Origin: G001797105 sp964528155
Lineage (GTDB): Bacteria > Chloroflexota > Anaerolineae > Anaerolineales > E44-bin32
Direction of reading: 5' to 3'
Length of the DNA stretch: 6,907 nt
Assembly (NCBI GenBank): GCA_964528155.1
Contig: CAZGRL010000169.1
Coordinates: 1 to 6,907, forward strand
Shown here: positions 1 to 5,769 of the stretch, in pieces
Position numbering within the stretch: the stretch's first letter is position 1
How the letters are laid out: every line of letters starts with the position of its first letter
Position numbers and translations under genes: made by a program
Notes under the pieces: generated by a model
What the model was told of the DNA's origin: nothing
Databases searched by the model: none
The model's input: the letters and a program-made list of their open reading frames with translations, nothing else

Positions 1-76
1 GTTTTGATTGAAGTCCGCCGGCTCTCACGACAATTTCGACTTTTTTTTGGAGTTAACCGGTAGGCTGGGACGAAAA

Positions 77-820
77 ATGCGATTGGTCACCCGGAGCGAA
101 TTCGCAGCAATCGCTGGAGTGAGCAAGCCGGCCATTACGAAGGCCTGCCGGGGGCTGCTTCGGACAGCGCTCAGCGATGAGCGCCTAGACCTGGATTCCG
201 CAGCTGTCGCCGAGTACCTTGGCCGCCGCGGAGTTCCGGTCCCGAGCCCATCCATGTCGCCTCCGGTGTCGGGGCAGACAGAGCACGACGTCCAGATCAG
301 CTTCCAGCAGCCAGACCCGGACGACCCAGCCGATATCGACTTCTATCGCGAGATGCCGTTCGGCGAGGTAGTGGAACGGTTCGGAACAAGCCGAGGCATG
401 CGGGATTGGCTCGCGGTCCTGAAAGACCTGGACAGCGTTCGGGAGAAACGGCTCAAGTTCCAGGTCGCCCGAGGCGAGCTCGTGTCCCGAGACTTCTTCG
501 CGTTCCTGTTCGGCTTTCAGGATGCGTGCGACCGTCATCTGCTCACGGATGGAGCTGACCAGGTAGTAGGACGGCTGTTCGACATCGCCCTATCCGGAGG
601 AACCAGGGAAGTCGCCGCGCAGGCGTATTGCGAAGTCGTGTCGCAGTACCTCAAGCGTGCGCGAGACGAAGTTGCCATGGCGATCAAGACCAAACTTTCC
701 GCCCGGCTAACTGACCTGCAGGACGGCGATCGCCAGCAGTCCGAGCTTGGTCATCCGGACCAGTCCGCGAACCCGGCGGTTCAGTCCGTTCCAGTCGGAT
801 TAACCGGTTCCAGAATGTGA
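77..820 (+). CDS. Nu1-like HTH protein, candidate phage terminase small subunit
   Basis: Predicted 247-residue DNA-binding protein, possibly the small terminase subunit that recognises the phage packaging site. Residues 6-28 form a helix-turn-helix (RSEFAAIAGVSKPAITKAC). Residues 38-48 (DLDSAAVAEYL) resemble the stretch after the winged HTH of lambda Nu1. A charged helix with LKFQVARGELVSRDFF (about 126-141) resembles the 'RGELV' segment common in Nu1-type small subunits. Residues 54-90 are a Pro/Asp-rich linker and the C-terminus is polar and probably disordered. ATG 77 is chosen because GGGA lies 6 bases upstream and the HTH begins right after it. A TTG at 8, directly after an in-frame TGA at 5-7, would add 23 residues. 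It is first in a tight operon: the next ATG is 4 bases after its stop. A second small-terminase-like gene sits next to TerL, so this one could instead be a regulator. The gene is clear; the role is inferred from motifs. Confidence 0.6.
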   Translation: MRLVTRSEFAAIAGVSKPAITKACRGLLRTALSDERLDLDSAAVAEYLGRRGVPVPSPSMSPPVSGQTEHDVQISFQQPDPDDPADIDFYREMPFGEVVERFGTSRGMRDWLAVLKDLDSVREKRLKFQVARGELVSRDFFAFLFGFQDACDRHLLTDGADQVVGRLFDIALSGGTREVAAQAYCEVVSQYLKRARDEVAMAIKTKLSARLTDLQDGDRQQSELGHPDQSANPAVQSVPVGLTGSRM

Positions 821-824
821 GGCC

Positions 825-1493
825 ATGTCGCCAAAGAAACCACGCGAAAATGTCCCGGCAGACGCGGCCGCCATCTGGGTGCCGATTGCTTCCTTGCATG
901 GGTGGGAACGGAACCCACGGAAGCATGGCAAGACCGTACCCAAGCTCGTGCGGGCCATCATCAGGTACGGATGGGGAGCCCCAATCGAGGCCCGCACCGA
1001 AGATCGGGAAATCATCGCCGGACACGGACGCATGCAGGCCGCAGAACGGATTGTTGCCAGGTGGGCCAAGGAGTCCCCGAAGCGCCGGGAGAGCTGGCAT
1101 CCTGAAGCGGCTCGGGTAGCGGTGTCGAAGCAGGTTCCGGCAAGGTTGCGAGATCTGGGCAAGGAGGATGCGCATCAGGCGGCGATCTCGGACAACCGGG
1201 TTGGGCAGGATTCTGGGTGGCAGAAGGATGAGCTCAGCGACTTGCTGGCAGACTTTGAGGATGACCTGCAGTCGATGGGGTTCGACGAGGATGAGGTCGT
1301 ACAGCCAGAGGACAGGGCTAGGCCGACGCGCGTCGAGGTGTCCGAGCTGACCCCGACATTCACCCTGACCGTAAGCGGTCCGCTGACGTCACAAGCCGAC
1401 GCCTTGCAGGTCATTCGTGACCAATTGGATGAGCTGCAGGGCGTAGATGTTGACTGCTTCGTCGAGGACTTCGGTGCAGCTGGCCAAGTGTGA
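825..1493 (+). CDS. ParB/Srx-fold phage protein (ParB N-terminal-like domain)
   Basis: 222-residue ParB-like protein. Residues 17-76 match the ParB N-terminal fold: a start strand with 'VPIASLHGWERNPRKH' (19-34), then GWGAPIEARTEDREIIAGHG (49-68) leading into RMQAAERI. The GHGR at 67-70 corresponds to the G-x-R-R nucleotide-binding box of ParB. Residues 104-153 (VPARLRDL, then ISDNRVG, then SMGFDEDE) match the segment that follows in phage ParB-like proteins often found beside DNA methyltransferases. There is no recognisable ParB HTH partition domain, so plasmid or chromosome partitioning is unlikely. Residues 178-214 (FTLTVSGPL... then GVDVDCF) look like a small separate alpha/beta domain. 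ATG 825 follows the preceding stop by 4 bases, with GAGG too close to be a good Shine-Dalgarno, suggesting coupled translation. Proteins of this type have been called nucleases, CTPases or methyltransferase partners; I cannot tell which applies here. Confidence 0.8.
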   Translation: MSPKKPRENVPADAAAIWVPIASLHGWERNPRKHGKTVPKLVRAIIRYGWGAPIEARTEDREIIAGHGRMQAAERIVARWAKESPKRRESWHPEAARVAVSKQVPARLRDLGKEDAHQAAISDNRVGQDSGWQKDELSDLLADFEDDLQSMGFDEDEVVQPEDRARPTRVEVSELTPTFTLTVSGPLTSQADALQVIRDQLDELQGVDVDCFVEDFGAAGQV

Positions 1494-2085
1494 CAACGGC
1501 AGCATGGCACATGCTGCAAAGATCGAGCTGCGCAGAAAGATTCTTGGCTGCATATCGAATGCTTCCGTGCTCGACTGCTTTTGCGGCTATGGAGAGATGT
1601 GGCGCGGAGCCTGGGTCGATGCCGGTGCCTACGTGGGATGTGATCAGCGACCAGTTGAGCCCGGGGACCCGCCACGATTCTGGTGCGACAACTTGACGCT
1701 CCTGCGCTCGCTTGACCTGCGTCAGTTCAACGTATTCGATGTCGATGCCTATGGGTCCCCGTGGTCTCAAATGATCGTCGTTGCGGCTCGCCGCAAATGG
1801 AAGCCTGGCGAGCTGGGAGCGGTCGTGATCACGGATGGCGGCAACATGCATAGCCGCTATGGCGGCAGGTGTTCGGGGCTGCAGGACTTGCTGGGTGTTC
1901 CGTCATCCGGGGCGCCGACGGGTCTAAAGGCCGCCATCATGGCATCGCGACGAGCGTTGCGGACCTGGACCCAAAGGAGTCGAGTCCGGGTCCGCAGGAC
2001 ATGGCAGGCCCGAGGGAATGGGTCAGGGCTCGGCCAACAGGTGATGCTCTACACGGCCCTCGTCTTCGAAGGCCTAGCTGACTAG
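1474..2085 (+). CDS. class I SAM-dependent methyltransferase-like phage protein
   Basis: About 203 residues from GTG 1474. Residues 32-42 (VLDCFCGYGEM) fit motif I of Rossmann-type SAM methyltransferases. GCDQRP (55-60) fits the acidic motif II strand, and FDVDAYGSPW (88-97) occupies the motif IV position. The last resembles the D-P-(F/Y)-G-S-P signature of TRM1 tRNA guanine-26 methyltransferases rather than the (D/N)PP(Y/F) of N6-adenine/N4-cytosine DNA methyltransferases or the PCQ of C5 enzymes. The substrate is therefore open; RNA, DNA or neither is possible. Start choice is uncertain. GTG 1474 has GAGGA five bases upstream, ATG 1447 has AGGG five bases upstream, and ATG 1504 would avoid overlap with the ParB-like gene but has no clear ribosome site. 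Its 3' end overlaps the opposing DUF5131 gene by 12 bases. The C-terminal third (from about residue 150) is arginine-rich, which would suit nucleic-acid binding. Methyltransferase fold likely; activity not shown. Confidence 0.68.
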   Translation: MQLAKCDNGSMAHAAKIELRRKILGCISNASVLDCFCGYGEMWRGAWVDAGAYVGCDQRPVEPGDPPRFWCDNLTLLRSLDLRQFNVFDVDAYGSPWSQMIVVAARRKWKPGELGAVVITDGGNMHSRYGGRCSGLQDLLGVPSSGAPTGLKAAIMASRRALRTWTQRSRVRVRRTWQARGNGSGLGQQVMLYTALVFEGLAD

Positions 2086-2907
2086 ACGAAGCCGGACAGC
2101 GTCCATTCCAATTGCTTGTCCAGGCATCGCGCCGCGACCTGTAGGCCTCTCATCCCAAGTCCGACCGTCTAGCAGGCGTCCGGCTAGGCTCCCCTTAGAT
2201 CCGCCCCACTGCTTGAAGTGGAACGGAACCAGCTGGCAGACGCAAGCGTCCCGGATCTGACGGACCCAGTCCTTGCGGTCCTCACGTGCCACCCAACGCG
2301 GTTCTCCCTTGCGGCCAAGTCTCACGAGACCGCGCTTCGAGCACTCGTCTTCTCGGAGCAGGTGTCTCCCGCTCTCGCCCCCAACGATGACCCAATGGAT
2401 TCCACTCAAGTTGACGTTTGGCATGGGCCCAAGCAGGGGCTCCATCGACACAAACCTGACACGGGCCTTTAGGCCTCGCAGGACGTCCAGACGCCAGAGC
2501 GTGTCAGCGTGCTCGACGGTCACCCCCAGCCAGACGCAGCTCGGGATTGCCCGGGTAGCGAAGTACCTGGCCGCCTCCTGTGGCCGTTTGGTCAGCATCT
2601 GGTAGCGGTGCTGTGGTGAGCGTCGGATTGCCTCGAAAATCTCGTCCCGGTACTCGTCCGGGATCTTCTCGTGGAATGGGTCGCTCATCGAGTTGACGAA
2701 GATGAGGCTCGGCTCCTTCAGACGGCGAGGTTCGCTCAGCTTGTGGGGCCGAAAGGTCAGGTCGAATCCGTTGGGGAACGCCGCGGTCCCGCGCTTCTGT
2801 TCGGCCAGCCTATGGGCATAGCAGTGCTTGCATCCGGCGCTGATCTTCGTGCAGCCGGAGACGGGGTTCCACGAGAGCTCGGTCCAGTTGATCTCGGTTG
2901 CTTGCAT
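2074..2907 (-). CDS. Gp37/Gp68 family (DUF5131) three-cysteine, radical-SAM-like phage protein
   Basis: 277-residue protein with the hallmark motifs of the phage Gp37/Gp68 (DUF5131, PF07505) family. In order: WNPVSGCTKISAGCKHCYA (13-31) with cysteines 19, 26 and 29 (C-x6-C-x2-C, a candidate iron-sulfur ligand set); IFVNSMSDPFH (69-79); YQMLTKRP (102-109); VWLGVTVE (125-132); RFVSMEPLLGP (151-161); WVIVGGESG (172-180); FHFKQWGG (229-236); and a C-terminal LDGRTWDERP (246-255). Length is normal and all motifs are intact, so it is not decayed. Residues about 181-215 are a charged insertion between the GGESG and KQWGG motifs, as in a subset of the family. The ATG at 2907 has AGGAGA seven bases upstream. 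The family's reaction is not established; a radical-SAM-like fold is the usual suggestion, and relatives often sit beside the three-Cys-motif partner TcmP. It is the only leftward gene here and lies between packaging genes, typical of a moron with its own promoter. Confidence 0.92.
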   Translation of the reverse strand: MQATEINWTELSWNPVSGCTKISAGCKHCYAHRLAEQKRGTAAFPNGFDLTFRPHKLSEPRRLKEPSLIFVNSMSDPFHEKIPDEYRDEIFEAIRRSPQHRYQMLTKRPQEAARYFATRAIPSCVWLGVTVEHADTLWRLDVLRGLKARVRFVSMEPLLGPMPNVNLSGIHWVIVGGESGRHLLREDECSKRGLVRLGRKGEPRWVAREDRKDWVRQIRDACVCQLVPFHFKQWGGSKGSLAGRLLDGRTWDERPTGRGAMPGQAIGMDAVRLRLVS

Positions 2908-2914
2908 GATGAGG

Positions 2915-2920
2915 TCTCCT
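2915..2920 (-). promoter_or_regulatory. ribosome binding site of the DUF5131 gene
   Basis: On the minus strand this reads AGGAGA, seven bases before the ATG at 2907. It is the strongest Shine-Dalgarno match in the window and fixes the start of the leftward gene. Confidence 0.8.
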
Positions 2921-2929
2921 GTTTCTCAA

Positions 2930-2935
2930 ATTATA
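2930..2935 (-). promoter_or_regulatory. possible -10 box for the leftward DUF5131 gene
   Basis: The minus strand reads TATAAT, a perfect sigma-70 -10 hexamer, 22 bases upstream of the ATG at 2907 and just upstream of the ribosome binding site. The implied leader is only about 16 bases. A -35 hexamer at 17-base spacing (2953-2958) reads TAGTAA, matching only three of six consensus positions, and there is no TGn extension. It lies in the 101-base gap (2908-3008) between the divergent DUF5131 and small-terminase genes, the only AT-rich stretch nearby. In the rest of that gap I see only AAGGGA at 2993-2998, ten bases before the ATG at 3009. Confidence 0.38.
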
Positions 2936-3008
2936 GCGTCAACTATGCGACATTACTAGGCTTTTCGTCCTGGCCATCTGGCTGAACAGGTCAAGGGACC
3001 GCGTTGAA

Positions 3009-3488
3009 ATGCCGAAGAAATCGAAGCTCACGCAAAAGGTGAAGGAGGATTTCGTTCGGGCCATCTCCTCCGGGGCTCCCCGGAAGTATGCGGCAGGGTA
3101 CGCCGGCGTGAGCGAGTCGGACGTCAAGTACTGGATGCATCGTGGGCAGGAACAGGAAGCTGATGAGCCATTCTCGTCCTTCGCCGCCGACGTTCTCAAG
3201 GCAGAGCACCGCGTAGTCGTCACGGCGTTCGGTGTCCTGAGATCTGCTGGAGCGAAGGATTGGAAAGCGGCGCTCACGATCATCAAGCTGAAGGCCCCCG
3301 AGCTTTTTGCAGAGGAGACCCATAAGGGGCTGCGCAAGCATGTGCAGCTCGTGTTCGATGTCATCGAGGATCTACTTGGAAGAGACAGCGCAAGACGAGT
3401 CGGCGAGGAGGTTGCTCGGAGAGTGGGCGTCGCAGATAGCACGAGGTCTGCAGCCGGAGCCGGCAGAGACGGAGCAGGGCTCCACTGA
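3009..3488 (+). CDS. phage terminase small subunit, HTH type
   Basis: 159-residue protein directly upstream of TerL, the normal place for the DNA-recognition subunit of the packaging motor. A basic N-terminus with KLTQKVKEDFVRAISSG (6-22) leads into a homeodomain-like HTH at about 24-46 (KYAAGYAGVSESDVKYWMHR). Then comes the helical FAADVLKAEHR segment (58-68) and a GAKDWKAALTIIKLKAPELF stretch (81-100). This order, HTH followed by 'acidic helix, then xDWKAA..LxxxxPE', is common in small terminases and related phage HTH proteins. The ATG has AAGGGA ten bases upstream. From about residue 122 onward the third-position G/C bias drops while the overlapping +1 frame becomes strongly biased, so the last ~37 residues may be either a dual-coded tail or out-of-frame translation after an indel. 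Packaging role is inferred from motif and position. Confidence 0.75.
   Translation: MPKKSKLTQKVKEDFVRAISSGAPRKYAAGYAGVSESDVKYWMHRGQEQEADEPFSSFAADVLKAEHRVVVTAFGVLRSAGAKDWKAALTIIKLKAPELFAEETHKGLRKHVQLVFDVIEDLLGRDSARRVGEEVARRVGVADSTRSAAGAGRDGAGLH
3365..3370 (+). promoter_or_regulatory. possible internal ribosome binding site for TerL
   Basis: CGAGGA lies five bases before a TTG at 3376 in the TerL frame, inside the small-terminase gene. It sits where G/C third-position bias in the TerL frame begins, which is why 3376 is preferred here as the TerL start. A TTG start is uncommon, so this is tentative. Confidence 0.4.
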
Positions 3489-5502
3489 GCAAGACAACGC
3501 CGTCCGCCGCGATAGGCCACTGCCGAACAGATGTGACTCGTTCGACTCCGAGACATCGGATCTCGAATGGACTCTATCAAAAGTCCTAGCGCTCACAATG
3601 GAGCGCATGTTCCTCCTTCCTTCTGAATGGGCCGAGCGCAAACGGTTCCTGCCCCAGCAGCTCTCGAGTAGGCCTGGCTTTTATCGCTTCGCATGGGCTC
3701 CGTACCTGAAAGAGCCGCTTGATTGTCTTGCCGAGCACAGTCCCGTCCGTGAACTCGCGTTCATGAAGGGGGCCCAGATCGGGGCAACGGTCGGGATCAT
3801 CGAGAACTACATCGGTTACCTGATCGAGCACGTCAGGACCGCGCCCGCCATGTTCATCACGGCGGACGATGATGTGGCGAAGAAGCGGCTCGAGTTGTGC
3901 GTGGTCCCGATGCTGATACACTCAGGACTGCAGCGTCACATCCGCTCCGCAGATGAATCGAACCGAAAGCGTTCCGGCCGAACCGCTACGAAGCTCGAAT
4001 GGGAGGGCGGCGGCTATATGCTGATGTCGGGAGCGAAGAGCCCCAACAACATGATCAGCTTCTCGGCAAAGGCCATGTTGAGAGATGAGATCGATACATG
4101 GCCGCAGAACGTTGGCAAGAGTGGTGATCCGATAGCCCTGACGGGGCGACGCACGGCAGCCTACGAGCAGCAACGAAAGATCGTGGACCTATCGACACCG
4201 CTACTCGAGGACCAGTCCCATATTCAAAGGCGGTTCCGGCGTGGTGATCAGCGCCGCTATTTCGTCAAGTGCCTGAAGTGCGGTGCCGAGCAGGAGCTCC
4301 GGTGGCACGACGAGGACAAGGAGACTGGCGAGGTCACGGGAATCGTGTGGGAAGGTGGCCAGACCCTCGTGCCCGGCTCGGTCCGGTATCTGTGTCGAGA
4401 ATGTGGGCATGCGCACCGTGAAGAAGACAAGGAACGGCTGCTCAGCGAGGACAACGCCAGATGGATCCCGACGGCGGAACCGATCAGCCCTCATGTCAGG
4501 AGCTACCACCTTTCATCGCTGTATTCGCGCTTCCAGACCTGGGAGGCGCTCGTCCTGATGTGGCTCGAAGCATGGGATGTCGAGCACAACAAGCCGAAAG
4601 ACCTCGATGCCCTGCAGGCATTCTACAACACAGTGCTGGGGCGCACGTTCACGATCAGGGGTCAGAAGGTGCGGTTCGAGATGGTGTCGGGACATCGCCG
4701 ACATGCGTACCGGTACGGCCAAGTCCCGAATGCGGCGTTCTGCGGGGAGCACTGCGCCGGACCGGTCGCGGCCCTGACGTGCGCGGTCGACGTCCACGGG
4801 GACAATCTGGCCGTAGCGGTATTCGGCTGGTGCCGAGGGCGACGCGCGATCCTGGTCGACTACTGGAGATTTCTGGGCGACACGGAGCAGCTCTCGAATC
4901 AGGCTACCTGGGGCAGGCTGGAAAAGCTGATCGAAACCAAACGGTATCAAGCTGACGACGGAAAAGAATATCCGATCGCAATGATGTTGATTGATGCCGG
5001 TTACCGTGGAGACACGGTCTACAGGTTTGCGGCTCAGTACGAATTTGGGGTCTACCCGATCCGGGGACGTGAGACTCCTCAGGCTGCTGGCATCAAGGAG
5101 TTTTCAGACCTCAAGACGCCGACCGGAATGCAGGCCTTCGGGATCAGCGTCGACGTCTACAAGGACAGGTGGTCCACGGCTCTTCTGGCGCACTGGGACG
5201 GGATGGGACTCCAGCCAGAAGGCCACTTCAATGCCCCGCTTGATGCTGATGACAAGCAGCTGAAGGAACTGACGGTCGAGAGCAGGCACGAGAAAATAGA
5301 CGACAAGACTGGCAAGCGGCTCGGTTGGTTCTGGCATCGCCCGAGCGGCGCCGCAAATGAGCTCTGGGACTTGCTGGTTTACAATAGCTGCGCGCTCGAC
5401 CTGCTGGCTTGGGACCATTGCGAAGGTCTAGAAATGGATCATACGGACTGGGCGCTATTTTTCGACGACTGCTTCAAGCACAACATCCACTTCACTCAAT
5501 AG
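3376..5502 (+). CDS. phage terminase large subunit, GpA family (ATPase and nuclease)
   Basis: 708-residue packaging motor from TTG 3376. It binds the prohead portal, pumps DNA using ATP and cuts concatemers. ATPase part: SEWAERKRFLP (83-93) at the usual family start; a lambda-type deviant Walker A MKGAQIGAT (130-138), with the lysine at the front (K131) as in lambda gpA; and a Walker B-like AMLRDEID (233-240). A zinc-finger-like pair CLKC (299-302) and CREC (340-343) lies between the domains. Nuclease part: AVDVHGD (470-476), LIDAGYRGD (538-546) and NELWDLLVYNSCALDLL (661-677), placing acidic residues D472, D540 and D665 like those of gpA. Start is uncertain. ATG 3358 and ATG 3340 are upstream alternatives. 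ATG 3598 would give 634 residues, closer to the usual 600-680, with no overlap with the small terminase but no clear ribosome site. The reading frame stays open well upstream of 3598 with good codon bias, so the N-terminal extension may be real. Confidence 0.93.
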   Translation: MEETAQDESARRLLGEWASQIARGLQPEPAETEQGSTEQDNAVRRDRPLPNRCDSFDSETSDLEWTLSKVLALTMERMFLLPSEWAERKRFLPQQLSSRPGFYRFAWAPYLKEPLDCLAEHSPVRELAFMKGAQIGATVGIIENYIGYLIEHVRTAPAMFITADDDVAKKRLELCVVPMLIHSGLQRHIRSADESNRKRSGRTATKLEWEGGGYMLMSGAKSPNNMISFSAKAMLRDEIDTWPQNVGKSGDPIALTGRRTAAYEQQRKIVDLSTPLLEDQSHIQRRFRRGDQRRYFVKCLKCGAEQELRWHDEDKETGEVTGIVWEGGQTLVPGSVRYLCRECGHAHREEDKERLLSEDNARWIPTAEPISPHVRSYHLSSLYSRFQTWEALVLMWLEAWDVEHNKPKDLDALQAFYNTVLGRTFTIRGQKVRFEMVSGHRRHAYRYGQVPNAAFCGEHCAGPVAALTCAVDVHGDNLAVAVFGWCRGRRAILVDYWRFLGDTEQLSNQATWGRLEKLIETKRYQADDGKEYPIAMMLIDAGYRGDTVYRFAAQYEFGVYPIRGRETPQAAGIKEFSDLKTPTGMQAFGISVDVYKDRWSTALLAHWDGMGLQPEGHFNAPLDADDKQLKELTVESRHEKIDDKTGKRLGWFWHRPSGAANELWDLLVYNSCALDLLAWDHCEGLEMDHTDWALFFDDCFKHNIHFTQ

Positions 5503-5504
5503 CC

Positions 5505-5768
5505 ATGGCATCCGAGATCACAGAGGCGTTCCTCCAAGAGCAGATCGACGCGACCAAGGCAGCAATCACAGCCTACCGCGCCGCAATCCTAGCTCTGTCG
5601 TCGGGAGCGCAATCGTACTCACTCGACACCGGGCAGACGAAGCAGTCGGTAACTAAGGCCAACCTGACTGAACTCCGCAAGACGCTGGAGTGGCTGAACA
5701 AGGAATTGCGGCGACTTGACGATGAGCTAAACGGCGGCGGCGGAAACTATTACGGAACCGTAGCGTGA
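5505..5768 (+). CDS. gpW-like head-tail joining protein
   Basis: 87-residue protein between TerL and portal, the position of lambda W. Residues 7-32 form an amphipathic helix (TEAFLQEQIDATKAAITAYR and on). SYSLDTGQTKQSVTKANL (38-54) fits the 'substrate-loop' strand pair with a hydroxyl-rich turn. LTELRKTLEWLNKELRRLDD (54-73) is the second long helix, and the tail is a Gly run. This helix / beta-hairpin / helix layout and small size match gpW-type and DUF6148-type joining proteins, which plug the portal after packaging and allow tail attachment. Pairwise identity to lambda W is not obvious by eye, so the family assignment rests on layout and position. ATG 5505 is two bases after the TerL stop, with no Shine-Dalgarno, suggesting translation coupled to TerL. 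The stop at 5766-5768 is one base from the portal start. Confidence 0.75.
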   Translation: MASEITEAFLQEQIDATKAAITAYRAAILALSSGAQSYSLDTGQTKQSVTKANLTELRKTLEWLNKELRRLDDELNGGGGNYYGTVA

Positions 5769-5769
5769 C

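Noticed and set aside
41..48. Run of eight T's that could be the tail of a terminator for an upstream gene
   Set aside because: No convincing GC-rich hairpin can be formed from the bases directly upstream within the window.
53..808. TTAACCGGT present near both ends of the first gene (53-61 and 800-808)
   Set aside because: Only nine bases, no flanking similarity, and no integrase or att context; most likely chance.
3307..3375. TTG 3307 as the TerL start
   Set aside because: The 23 extra residues read as low-quality Ser/Cys/Arg sequence in a stretch where the small-terminase frame clearly carries the coding signal, and there is no ribosome site.
2939..3580. Open minus-strand frame opposite the small terminase
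   Set aside because: Its translation is Ser/Thr/Cys/Arg-rich with no motif, as expected of a complement of a real gene.
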